NCBI RefSeq assembly: GCF_947494555.1
Contig: NZ_CANLVF010000005.1
Location: 186,001 to 250,000, forward strand
Source of the DNA: an uncultured Roseibium sp.
GTDB lineage: Bacteria > Pseudomonadota > Alphaproteobacteria > Rhizobiales > Stappiaceae
Length of the DNA stretch: 64,000 bases
Reading direction: 5' to 3'
Shown here: one piece after another, positions 36,497 to 44,624 of the stretch
Layout of the letters: each line of letters starts with the position of its first letter
Numbering within the stretch: position 1 is the stretch's first letter
The notes under the pieces: model-generated
Told to the model about the DNA's origin: nothing
Database searches by the model: none
The model's input: the letters and a program-made list of their open reading frames with translations, nothing else
Translations under genes and position numbers: made by a program

Positions 36497-37528
36497 TCAC
36501 GCCCCTGAGACCTGTGCGCTGTCGGTATCCTCGCCATCGTCGTAGCCTATCATATTGAGGGGACGGGCCTTTCGTCCATTCAATTCGCACCAGTGCACAA
36601 GAGCTTCCTCTGCCCCATGTGTCACCCAGATCTGGCTGGCCTGCGTTTCAAGAATGGTTTTGCACAGATCGTCCCAGTCGGCATGGTCGGAAATAATCAG
36701 CGGCAGCTCCGCACCGCGTTGACGTGCACGCGCCCTGACACGCATCCACCCGGACGCCATGGCAGCGACAGGATCCCCGAACCGTCTTGCCCAACGGTCG
36801 CTCAACTGCCCTGGAGGACACACCACGATCTCGCCCTGCAATTCCTTGCCACGCTTGCCGACAGGCTCGACCGGACCCAGCTCAACGCCTTGAGACCGGT
36901 AATAGGCCGTCAGCTTCTCAAGCGCTCCGTGGAGGTAGATGACTTTGTCATAGCCCGCAGCGCGCAGCTCGCCGATCACACGTTGCGCCTTGCCGAGCGC
37001 ATAGGCTCCTACAAGGTGTGTCTGTTCAGGAAAGAGATCTACTGACGACAGAAGTTTTCTGATTTCCTCACTTGCAGGGGGATGGCGGAAGACCGGCAAG
37101 CCGAATGTGGCTTCGGTGATAAACGTGTCGCATGTGACAAGTTCGAAAGGGGTACAAGTCGGATCTTCCTGCCGCTTGTAGTCGCCCGACACGACAGTCC
37201 GTTGGCCTTCTGCCTCTATCAGAACCTGCGCCGAGCCCAGGACATGACCTGCCGGATGCAACGAAACATCGACGTTTCCAACCCTCAGAACCTCACCAAG
37301 GTCGATGGGTTGGGCCATCCCGCAGAAATTCTCGCCATACCGGATCGCCATAATGTCGAGCGTTTGCTGTGTGGCCAGAACCGCACCATGGCCGGCGCGC
37401 GCATGGTCTGCGTGGCCGTGTGTGATGATCGCTTTTTCAACCGGACGGACCGGGTCGATGTAAGCCCCGGCTTGCGGGCAAAAAAGACCTTCGGGTGCAA
37501 TTGTCAAAAGATCGGACATCGGCAGCAT
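36497..37528 (-). CDS. Ligase-associated DNA exonuclease (metallo-beta-lactamase fold)
   Basis: A 343-residue metallo-beta-lactamase/beta-CASP-type nuclease. The metal-binding HxHxDH motif is H37-G-H39-A-D41-H42 (THGHADHA), with PAGHVLGSAQVLIE and the later SDHADWDDL segment typical of the family sometimes annotated as mRNA 3'-end processing factor. It belongs to the ligase-associated DNA repair module (TIGR04122). It is divergent from the DEXH helicase gene with an SOS box in the shared promoter. Start ATG 37528 has AGGAA upstream. Confidence 0.9.
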   Translation of the reverse strand: MLPMSDLLTIAPEGLFCPQAGAYIDPVRPVEKAIITHGHADHARAGHGAVLATQQTLDIMAIRYGENFCGMAQPIDLGEVLRVGNVDVSLHPAGHVLGSAQVLIEAEGQRTVVSGDYKRQEDPTCTPFELVTCDTFITEATFGLPVFRHPPASEEIRKLLSSVDLFPEQTHLVGAYALGKAQRVIGELRAAGYDKVIYLHGALEKLTAYYRSQGVELGPVEPVGKRGKELQGEIVVCPPGQLSDRWARRFGDPVAAMASGWMRVRARARQRGAELPLIISDHADWDDLCKTILETQASQIWVTHGAEEALVHWCELNGRKARPLNMIGYDDGEDTDSAQVSGA

Positions 37529-37582
37529 TTATTCCTGATTTGAGACGGCATTCAAGAGGTATCGCGTTCCTCGCGCTATCAG

Positions 37583-37597
37583 GAACACAAAGTGAAC
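37583..37597. promoter_or_regulatory. SOS (LexA) box between exonuclease and helicase
   Basis: GAAC-N7-GAAC (GAAC at 37583-37586 and 37594-37597) matches the LexA box of alphaproteobacteria, GTTC-N7-GTTC. It lies about 54 bp from each of the two divergent start codons (37528 and 37651), so both the exonuclease and the helicase-PdeM operon could be DNA-damage inducible. Confidence 0.75.
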
Positions 37598-37650
37598 ATT
37601 TTTGATCTGCGGCCCTCGCCTTTTTTCTACGGCTATCCTAAAACCCTCTT

Positions 37651-40155
37651 ATGGACGCTGCGCTGCTACCCAATCGCTTTCAGAGCTGGTTTGCCTCAAG
37701 AGGATGGGCCCCAAGGGCGCACCAGCTGCAGCTTATCGATCATCTGGCGCAGGGACATTCCACCTTGCTGATCGCGCCGACAGGCGCCGGCAAGACACTC
37801 GCCGGGTTCCTGCCCTCTCTTGTAGAGCTGGAGCGTCGAGGAAAGCGCAAACCGGGCGAGCCCGGCAATGGCATACACACGCTATATATCTCGCCCCTGA
37901 AGGCCCTTGCCGTCGATATTGCGCGCAATCTGGAAGCGCCTGTTACGGAAATGGACCTTCCGCTCAGGCTGGAGACACGCACTGGCGACACGCCCTCGCA
38001 CAAGCGGCAGCGCCAGAAACTCAACCCGCCGGATCTGCTGCTCACTACTCCGGAGCAAATCGCGCTTCTTTTGTCGGATCCAGCGTCTGCACGACTGTTT
38101 GCGTCCCTGAAGACGGTCATCCTTGATGAGCTTCACGCCCTGGTCACCTCCAAACGCGGAGATCTGCTTGCGCTCGGACTGGCGCGCCTGCGCCGGCTTG
38201 CGCCAAATCTCAGAACCATCGGCCTGTCAGCGACGGTGGCGGAACCCGACGATCTACGCGCCTATCTGGTCGATCAGCCCGACGCCGGCAGCAGGGCCTT
38301 GTCGCATGTGGTCGAGGTCTCCGGAGGCGCCCAGCCGGAAATCTCCATTCTGGATTCAGAAGAGCGGCTGCCCTGGTCCGGTCATTCCTCACGCTATGCA
38401 ATCGGAGACATTTACCGCCTGATCAAGGCACACAACGTTTCACTTCTGTTCGTGAACACGCGCAGCCAGGCGGAGATGGTGTTTCAGGAGCTCTGGCGCA
38501 TCAACGAAGACACGCTGCCGATCGCCCTTCACCACGGCTCGCTTGACGTCGGGCAACGGCGCAAGGTGGAAGCGGCCATGGCGTCGGGAACACTTCGTGC
38601 TGTTGTGGCAACGTCGTCTCTCGATATGGGCATTGACTGGGGTGACATCGATCTTGTCGTTAATATCGGCGCGCCCAAGGGCGCAAGCCGTCTGGCGCAG
38701 CGGATAGGGCGTGCAAACCACCGCATGGACGAACCGTCCAGGGCGGTGCTGATACCTTCGAACCGTTTCGAAGTCCTTGAGTGCCAGGCCGCCCTTGCGG
38801 CGTCCAAGCGGGGCGAGCAAGACACGCCGCCTCTGCGAAAGGGCGCGCTCGATGTACTGGCTCAACATGTTCTCGGTCTCGCCTGTGCCGACCCGCTCGA
38901 CCTGACCGCCATTTTCGATGAAATCCGCTCTTCGGAAACCTATCGGTCACTCGACTGGGAAACCTTCGAGCGGGTTGTCGATTTTGTCGCCACCGGCGGC
39001 TATGCGCTGAAGAGCTATGATCAATACGCGAAGCTGCGGAAGGGCAAAGACGGTCTCTGGCGGATTGCCCACCCGAAAATCGCGCAGCAATACCGGCTCA
39101 ACGTGGGCACGATCGTCGAGGCCCCCAAACTCAAGGTCCGTCTGGTTCGCTCCAAGGCGGACGGACGGCGGACACCGGTCGGGCGCGGTGGACGTGTTCT
39201 TGGCGAGATCGAAGAGTATTTCATCGATCAGATGGTTCAGGGCGACACGTTTCTCTTTGGCGGCGAGGTCGTGCGTTTTGAAGGTATTCGCGAGAACGAA
39301 GCCTTTGTCTCCCGGGCCAAGACCGACAATCCGATGATACCCTCCTACATGGGTGGCAAATTCCCGCTGTCCACCTATCTGGCAGAGGGGGTACGTGCCA
39401 TGCTGGCGAGCCCGAAGAGCTGGAAACATCTGCCCGGCCAGGTGCGCGAATGGCTGGAAATCCAAAGGAGCAAATCCGTTCTGCCGGCCCGCGACGGTCT
39501 TCTGGTCGAAACCTTTCCCCGCTCCAACAAGCACTACATGGTTTGTTACCCTTTCGAAGGACGCCTTGCGCATCAGACGCTCGGCATGCTTTTGACCAAG
39601 CGCCTGGAGAGGCTTGGGGCGCGACCGATGGGCTTTGTGGCCAACGACTATGCACTGTCGGTTTGGGGTCTTAGCGACCTGTCGCAGCTGTTTTCCTCCG
39701 GCAAGATTTCGCTGGATGCACTTTTTGAAGAAGACATTCTCGGCGACGATCTCGACGCCTGGCTTGCCGATTCCAGCCTGATGAAACGCACTTTCCGCAA
39801 CTGTGCCATCATCGGCGGACTGATCGAACGCCGGCATCCGGGTCAGGAAAAAACAGGCCGCCAGATGACGGTTTCCTCCGATCTGATCTACGATGTTCTC
39901 AGGGCGCATGAGCCTGATCACATCCTGCTCAAGGCAACGTGGAGCGATGCTGCCGAAGGACTTCTGGATATCTCGCGCCTCGGTGAACTTCTTGCCCGAA
40001 TTCGCGGAAGAATCACGCATACTACCCTGACGCGTGTTTCCCCGCTTGCGGTCCCTATCCTCCTGGAAATAGGAAAAGAACCGGTTTATGGCGAGGCAAT
40101 GGATTCGCTCCTTGAAGACGCGGCCGAGGTTTTGGTTCAGGAGGCTATGGAATGA
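37651..40155 (+). CDS. Ligase-associated DEXH-box DNA helicase (Lhr-like)
   Basis: An 834-residue superfamily 2 helicase. Walker A APTGAGKT with Lys48, motif II DELH at 159-162, motif III LSATVAEP, and the helicase C signature near DMGIDWGDIDL and QRIGRANHR. The C-terminal third has the winged-helix and Lhr-like domains (EVVRFEGIREN, FPRSNKHYMVCYPFEGR). It is the ligase-associated helicase of TIGR04121. It overlaps pdeM by ATGA, so the two are translationally coupled. Confidence 0.92.
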   Translation: MDAALLPNRFQSWFASRGWAPRAHQLQLIDHLAQGHSTLLIAPTGAGKTLAGFLPSLVELERRGKRKPGEPGNGIHTLYISPLKALAVDIARNLEAPVTEMDLPLRLETRTGDTPSHKRQRQKLNPPDLLLTTPEQIALLLSDPASARLFASLKTVILDELHALVTSKRGDLLALGLARLRRLAPNLRTIGLSATVAEPDDLRAYLVDQPDAGSRALSHVVEVSGGAQPEISILDSEERLPWSGHSSRYAIGDIYRLIKAHNVSLLFVNTRSQAEMVFQELWRINEDTLPIALHHGSLDVGQRRKVEAAMASGTLRAVVATSSLDMGIDWGDIDLVVNIGAPKGASRLAQRIGRANHRMDEPSRAVLIPSNRFEVLECQAALAASKRGEQDTPPLRKGALDVLAQHVLGLACADPLDLTAIFDEIRSSETYRSLDWETFERVVDFVATGGYALKSYDQYAKLRKGKDGLWRIAHPKIAQQYRLNVGTIVEAPKLKVRLVRSKADGRRTPVGRGGRVLGEIEEYFIDQMVQGDTFLFGGEVVRFEGIRENEAFVSRAKTDNPMIPSYMGGKFPLSTYLAEGVRAMLASPKSWKHLPGQVREWLEIQRSKSVLPARDGLLVETFPRSNKHYMVCYPFEGRLAHQTLGMLLTKRLERLGARPMGFVANDYALSVWGLSDLSQLFSSGKISLDALFEEDILGDDLDAWLADSSLMKRTFRNCAIIGGLIERRHPGQEKTGRQMTVSSDLIYDVLRAHEPDHILLKATWSDAAEGLLDISRLGELLARIRGRITHTTLTRVSPLAVPILLEIGKEPVYGEAMDSLLEDAAEVLVQEAME

Positions 40156-40889
40156 ATGTTCTGACTTCGCATATGCGCAAATACGAAGCTGCGCCTGTGT
40201 GTCACGACATTCAGATCAACGGTCAGCTTGTCGGGCTGCATGACAGCGGCATCTTGTGGTGGCCGGAAGAATCTCTTCTTGTGGTGGCCGATCTGCACCT
40301 GGAAAAAGGCTCCAGCTACGCACGGCGCGGTGTGATGTTGCCACCCTACGACACCGGGGCGACGCTGGAGAAACTCGCCGGTGTGATGGATGCTTTCGAC
40401 CCGGCCTGCGTGATCTGCCTTGGCGACAGTTTCCACGATGCTGACGGGTCTGACCGGCTGCCAGCACCCTACCGGGCCATGCTGACCACTCTCCAACTTG
40501 GCCGGGAGTGGATCTGGGTGACCGGCAATCACGATCCGGTTGCACCGGTTCGCCTATGCGGGGAGACGGTCGAAGAAATCTCTGTCGGCCCCTTAAAGTT
40601 CCGTCACGAGCCAGTGGAAGAAATCGGTGCTGAACGCGCCGCGGGTGAGATTTGCGGGCATTTGCACCCGGTTGCCCGAGTCCGCCGCTTTGGCCGCTCG
40701 ATCCGCCGCGCCTGCTTCATCACAGACGGTACCCGTCTGGTATTGCCTGCATTCGGCGCTCTCACTGGCGGCCTTAACGTAACGGACCGCGCCTATTCGG
40801 CGCTCTTCAGCCGCCGCCAATTCTCGGTTTTCATGCTCGGCAATGACCGGCTCTTTCCGTTTACGGCCAGCCGGTTGGTCGGAGACTGA
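40152..40889 (+). CDS. pdeM: Ligase-associated metallophosphoesterase PdeM
   Basis: A 245-residue metallophosphoesterase with the five-block signature: ADLHLEKG (Asp47, His49), CLGDSFHDADG, GNHD and GHLHPVAR. This is the PdeM/TIGR04123 family, a likely nuclease or phosphodiesterase of the ligase-associated DNA repair module. It starts at an ATG that overlaps the helicase stop (ATGA). No terminator was found before the convergent hypothetical gene. Confidence 0.9.
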   Translation: MNVLTSHMRKYEAAPVCHDIQINGQLVGLHDSGILWWPEESLLVVADLHLEKGSSYARRGVMLPPYDTGATLEKLAGVMDAFDPACVICLGDSFHDADGSDRLPAPYRAMLTTLQLGREWIWVTGNHDPVAPVRLCGETVEEISVGPLKFRHEPVEEIGAERAAGEICGHLHPVARVRRFGRSIRRACFITDGTRLVLPAFGALTGGLNVTDRAYSALFSRRQFSVFMLGNDRLFPFTASRLVGD

Positions 40890-40932
40890 GGCGACTTATC
40901 GATAGGAACACCGGAGCGTTTCGTGTTTCCGG

Positions 40933-41301
40933 TCATTCGTTCGCCGATTCCAACTGAGGCATGTAATAGAAATCGCCGCCATTCGTGCCGTTTCGTTTCA
41001 TCAAAACGACCTCCTCACCGATGGCAACGATGTCCATGTTCCCACTTCGAACGGTGACTTCGCTGCCATCCTCCAATCGAACGTGCAAGGTCGTGCGCGA
41101 TGATCCGTCGTCCCTTTGATCGATCGAATGATCAAGCAGTACACCGCTGATCGGCTCTCCACTATGATGACCGACGCCGCTCTGGGAGAGCATGAACAGG
41201 CTGATTGCAATGGCAAGCGGAACTCCTATCACGGCGGCAATCAGCACATTCCGCATGCGTTCCGCCCACATCAGACGGTCAAGCTTCCTGTTTACGCTCA
41301 A
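40933..41301 (-). CDS. Small membrane protein of unknown function
   Basis: A 122-residue protein with one membrane helix (NVLIAAVIGVPLAIAISLFML, near 18-40) and a small beta-rich domain (TTLHVRLEDGSEVTVRSGNM, then IVAIGEEVVLMKR) that is probably periplasmic. I do not recognise a family. The start is a TTG at 41301, with GGAGA six bases upstream; an alternative ATG at 41271 exists. It is convergent with pdeM and separated from the AI-2E-type permease by about 240 bp. Confidence 0.6.
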   Translation of the reverse strand: MSVNRKLDRLMWAERMRNVLIAAVIGVPLAIAISLFMLSQSGVGHHSGEPISGVLLDHSIDQRDDGSSRTTLHVRLEDGSEVTVRSGNMDIVAIGEEVVLMKRNGTNGGDFYYMPQLESANE

Positions 41302-41538
41302 GCGCTTCTCCAGCCCTTCCCAAAGTTTCAGCCGCGCCGGTGCACGCCAGCAGCTTGAACTTCAGGTGGTGACTGAGCCTGAGTTTGCAACCTCGTCCCG
41401 GAAAACCGCGCACATATTTAAACCTGTGGCCGATCAGCCACTTTGCATGCTGCCGCGTTCAAGGCCTGTCATTTGCGAAAACAACAATACCTGCACATCG
41501 GCAGCTAAGAACCAGTCGCCTGGAATTGTTCAATCGGA

Positions 41539-42639
41539 TCAGGTTTCCTCACCCACCTTCACCCAGGCCATCACCAGCTCATAGAAAACCGCGAGGATCA
41601 CCGGTCCGAGGAACAGACCGAGCAGGCCGTGTGCGATGGTGCCGCCGAGAACGCCGATAAGAATGATTAGCATGGGAACATCGAGGCCACGCGACATCAG
41701 GATCGGGCGCAGGACATTGTCGACAAGCATGACCGGGACCATCAGTAAGGTGAACAGGAGCGCAGGCACCAGATCCCAGGAACTCCAGGCCCAGATGATC
41801 GTTGGAATGATCACCAGTGCCGGACCGATCTGGATGATGCAGAGGATCAACGCGATAAAGGTCAGTATTCCGGCCAGCGGCACACCGAAGGCAATCAGCA
41901 GGACCCCGGTCAGAAGGCCCTGAATGACCGCGACGCCAATGACGCCGCGCGACACGTTCCGGATGGTCGCACCGGCGAGATCCACGAACTCGGCCCCGCG
42001 TGGTGCGATGATCCGGTCGGCGAATCTCTTGGCGCCCCTGGCAAGCGACGGGCCGGGCACGAACAGGCAGCCGGCCAGAATGATTGAGACGATGAAAAAC
42101 AGGACGCTGCCGCTGAGCGAAGCGAGCATCGACAGAATGCGGCCGCCGGCAGGGACCAGCATCGGCCCGATTTTCGTGAAGAAAAGCTCCAGGCTGCGAG
42201 TGGCCAGGGACCAGAGTTCGGCAATCCTGTCGCCCAGGACAGGCAGTGCAGCGAGTTTCTCTGGCAGTGGCGGCAGCTTGAGGCCATCTCCCGTGATCCC
42301 CTGGAACCAGCCTTGCAGCGTCTCCACAAGACTGACAACGAGCACCGCCACCGGACCGATGACAATTGCAAGGCACAGCAGGGTGATGAGGATCGCCGAC
42401 CAAACCTTGCGCCCGCCCAGCTTTGCCGCGAGCCACTCATAGGCGGGATAAAGCGCCACGGTGAGAACCACGGCCCAAAGCAGGAAGAGGAAAAAAGGTG
42501 CGATCAACTGCAATGAGAAATAGGCAAATAGCCCGAGGACGCCAAGACGGATCGCAATGTCGATCACCTTTGCATCAAGTGTCGGTTCCTGCTTTGGAGG
42601 CTCTTCAGCAGACGGTTCGGAAGTGGACTGATCAGTCAT
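41539..42639 (-). CDS. AI-2E family (UPF0118/PerM) transporter
   Basis: A 366-residue membrane protein with about seven or eight helices and the family pattern of a conserved APFFLFLLWAVVLTVALYPA near the N-terminus and a GVLGGTIAHGLLGLFLGPVIL segment near the C-terminus. Despite the family name, the substrate is unproven. The frame is open to 42882, but the upstream 81 residues are not conserved in style; I use the ATG at 42639. The N-terminal 25 residues are acidic and proline-rich. Confidence 0.87.
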   Translation of the reverse strand: MTDQSTSEPSAEEPPKQEPTLDAKVIDIAIRLGVLGLFAYFSLQLIAPFFLFLLWAVVLTVALYPAYEWLAAKLGGRKVWSAILITLLCLAIVIGPVAVLVVSLVETLQGWFQGITGDGLKLPPLPEKLAALPVLGDRIAELWSLATRSLELFFTKIGPMLVPAGGRILSMLASLSGSVLFFIVSIILAGCLFVPGPSLARGAKRFADRIIAPRGAEFVDLAGATIRNVSRGVIGVAVIQGLLTGVLLIAFGVPLAGILTFIALILCIIQIGPALVIIPTIIWAWSSWDLVPALLFTLLMVPVMLVDNVLRPILMSRGLDVPMLIILIGVLGGTIAHGLLGLFLGPVILAVFYELVMAWVKVGEET

Positions 42640-42787
42640 GGCGCCCCACCTTGTGATTCCCGGAATATTCCTTTGCGGCAGAATAGCCGCAGGACGTGGA
42701 AGCACCAGCAGAATATCGCAGGTTGATGTGCAATCCTCGCCGTGCGCATATTCGGCAATGCCGACATTCGCACTGCGCGAAAAAGGA

Positions 42788-43573
42788 TCAGTCTTTCTTG
42801 AAAATAACGCCGGCGAGCCAGCCGGTGAAGATCGCCAGGACGACCGCAAGTACGCCGTAGACAAGCGGATAGTTCTGGGCAAGTTCGAACGTCACCTGCT
42901 CAAAACCGATTTTAGCTACAGCCAGTGTCTGCTCCGTTTCGGAAATCAGCTCACCCTGATTGAAAAGGAAACTCTTGACCCTGTAGTCGCCGACAGGAAT
43001 GTTCGCCGGCAACGGGATCGTCGTCCGGAACATGGTGTCGGTCAGAAACTCGATCGATGCTTCGCGCTCCGAATAAAGACCCATCTGCTGGCGCAAACGG
43101 ATGAAAGCTCTTCGGAAGTCGTCCCGGTCGGACAACGGGACGTTCGAAACGCCCGAGACGGCCAGATTTATGTGATGGAGCCCGATGCTGTATTCGTCCA
43201 GAATAGTGCGGTGTGCAATCTGTCCTATGTCCGCAGTGCTCGCAACAGCATAAAAGGACGGGACATTCTGGAACCGTTCAGCTTCGCGGTTCACCCAGAC
43301 GCCTAGAAAGCGGCCCTTGCGGCGTGTCGTAATGTCCTGCGGCGGCCCTTCCACCACAATCGCCAACTGAAAGTCATCCGGCTCGCTCGTCCTCCGGTCG
43401 ATATCGCTGGCCTGCCCGAAAATCACGATCTCCGTGCCGGTGAAGTTCGACTGGATCGAAACCATGTCGGAGGAAAGCGCCGTAACCAGGTCCTTGGAGT
43501 GGTCCTCCTCCTGCGCAGCACTCGCCGTCAACCCGAGGATCATGCAGGCGATGAAGAGTGCCGGACGGATCAT
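42788..43573 (-). CDS. TIGR02186 family protein (TauE partner)
   Basis: A 261-residue protein with a signal peptide (ALFIACMILGLTASAAQ), a periplasmic beta-rich domain with conserved FTGTEIVIFG and DIVVVVEGP-like segments, and a C-terminal membrane helix (LVYGVLAVVLAIFTGWLAGVIF). This is the TIGR02186 family, commonly encoded next to TauE/SafE permeases and thought to be its partner. It overlaps the upstream TauE gene by ATGA, so translation is coupled. Function is unproven. Confidence 0.87.
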   Translation of the reverse strand: MIRPALFIACMILGLTASAAQEEDHSKDLVTALSSDMVSIQSNFTGTEIVIFGQASDIDRRTSEPDDFQLAIVVEGPPQDITTRRKGRFLGVWVNREAERFQNVPSFYAVASTADIGQIAHRTILDEYSIGLHHINLAVSGVSNVPLSDRDDFRRAFIRLRQQMGLYSEREASIEFLTDTMFRTTIPLPANIPVGDYRVKSFLFNQGELISETEQTLAVAKIGFEQVTFELAQNYPLVYGVLAVVLAIFTGWLAGVIFKKD

Positions 43574-44499
43574 GACCCCGCCCCTTTGCGGATGGCGATG
43601 GAATAAAAATCCTCCGGCACCAGAAGCAAATCGACGGCAAAGCGCAGGCCGACACCCAGGACGAGAAGTGCAAGCAAGAGACGCAACTGATCGCCGCGCA
43701 GGTTCTGCCCCATGCGTGCGCCGAACTGCGCCCCGATGACACCGCCGATCATCAGCGTCATCGCAAGAACAATGTCTACGGTTTTCGTCCCCATGGCATG
43801 GAAGATCGTCGCAGCTGCCATGGTGAAGAGGATCTGAAACAGCGATGTGCCGATCACGATGTTGGTCGGAACCCGGAGAAGATAAATCAGCGCCGGAACC
43901 ATCATGAAGCCGCCGCCGATACCCAGAATGGTTCCGAGAAAGCCGATTATCGCGCCCAGCCCGACCACCGGAATAACACTGACATAGAGCTTTGAGCGGC
44001 GAAACCGCACCTTAAGCGGCAGACCGTGGATCCAGTTATGCTGCCCGGGCTTGCGCGCAGCGGGCGCAGCGCCGGACTTCCGCCGGCGAATGGCCCGGAC
44101 GGATTCAAACAGCATGAGACCGCCGATCGCGCCAAGAAACGTGACGTAGGACAGAGAAATCACCAGATCCAGCTGTCCTACAGACTGCAGCACATCGAAC
44201 AGAATCACACCGATCAGCGACCCGAATACACCACCGGCAAGCAATATGGTGGCGAGCTTCATGTCGATGGCTTTGCGGCGCAGATAGGTCACGACAGCGG
44301 AAGCGGAGGACGCGACCACCTGGGTGGTCACGGTTGCCACCGACACAGCGGGAGGAATTCCGGAAAATATCAAAAGCGGCGTCAGCAGAAATCCGCCGCC
44401 GATGCCGAACAGGCCGGACAAGAACCCAACAGCACCACCCATCGCAAAGATCACGAAGATATTCACCGGGATTTCGGCTATGGGCAGGTAGAGTTGCAC
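43570..44499 (-). CDS. TauE/SafE family permease
   Basis: A 309-residue inner-membrane protein with about eight helices and the family's twin repeats: GFLSGLFGIGGGFLLTPLLI near residues 25-45 and IIGFLGTILGIGGGFMMVPA near 185-205. TauE/SafE proteins export sulfite or sulfonate-derived anions. The start is a GTG at 44499. Stop and the TIGR02186 start overlap (ATGA). The two genes form a unit. Confidence 0.9.
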   Translation of the reverse strand: MQLYLPIAEIPVNIFVIFAMGGAVGFLSGLFGIGGGFLLTPLLIFSGIPPAVSVATVTTQVVASSASAVVTYLRRKAIDMKLATILLAGGVFGSLIGVILFDVLQSVGQLDLVISLSYVTFLGAIGGLMLFESVRAIRRRKSGAAPAARKPGQHNWIHGLPLKVRFRRSKLYVSVIPVVGLGAIIGFLGTILGIGGGFMMVPALIYLLRVPTNIVIGTSLFQILFTMAAATIFHAMGTKTVDIVLAMTLMIGGVIGAQFGARMGQNLRGDQLRLLLALLVLGVGLRFAVDLLLVPEDFYSIAIRKGAGS

Positions 44500-44554
44500 T
44501 GGGTTACGCCGGACAGACTACGGGTTGGATTGCGATACAATTAAACTGGACTGG

Positions 44555-44595
44555 TTAAAAACCCGTGCCTGCCGAAGTGTCAACCAGCAGGCACG
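44555..44595 (-). terminator. Terminator of the PodJ-like gene
   Basis: On the minus strand, CGTGCCTGC (44587-44595 complement) and GCAGGCACG (44564-44572 complement) form a nine-base-pair stem followed by GGTTTTTAACC. It lies 30 bp downstream of the PodJ-like stop and separates it from the TauE gene. Confidence 0.8.
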
Positions 44596-44624
44596 TCACT
44601 TCTCTTTGGAAAAACGACTTTCGC

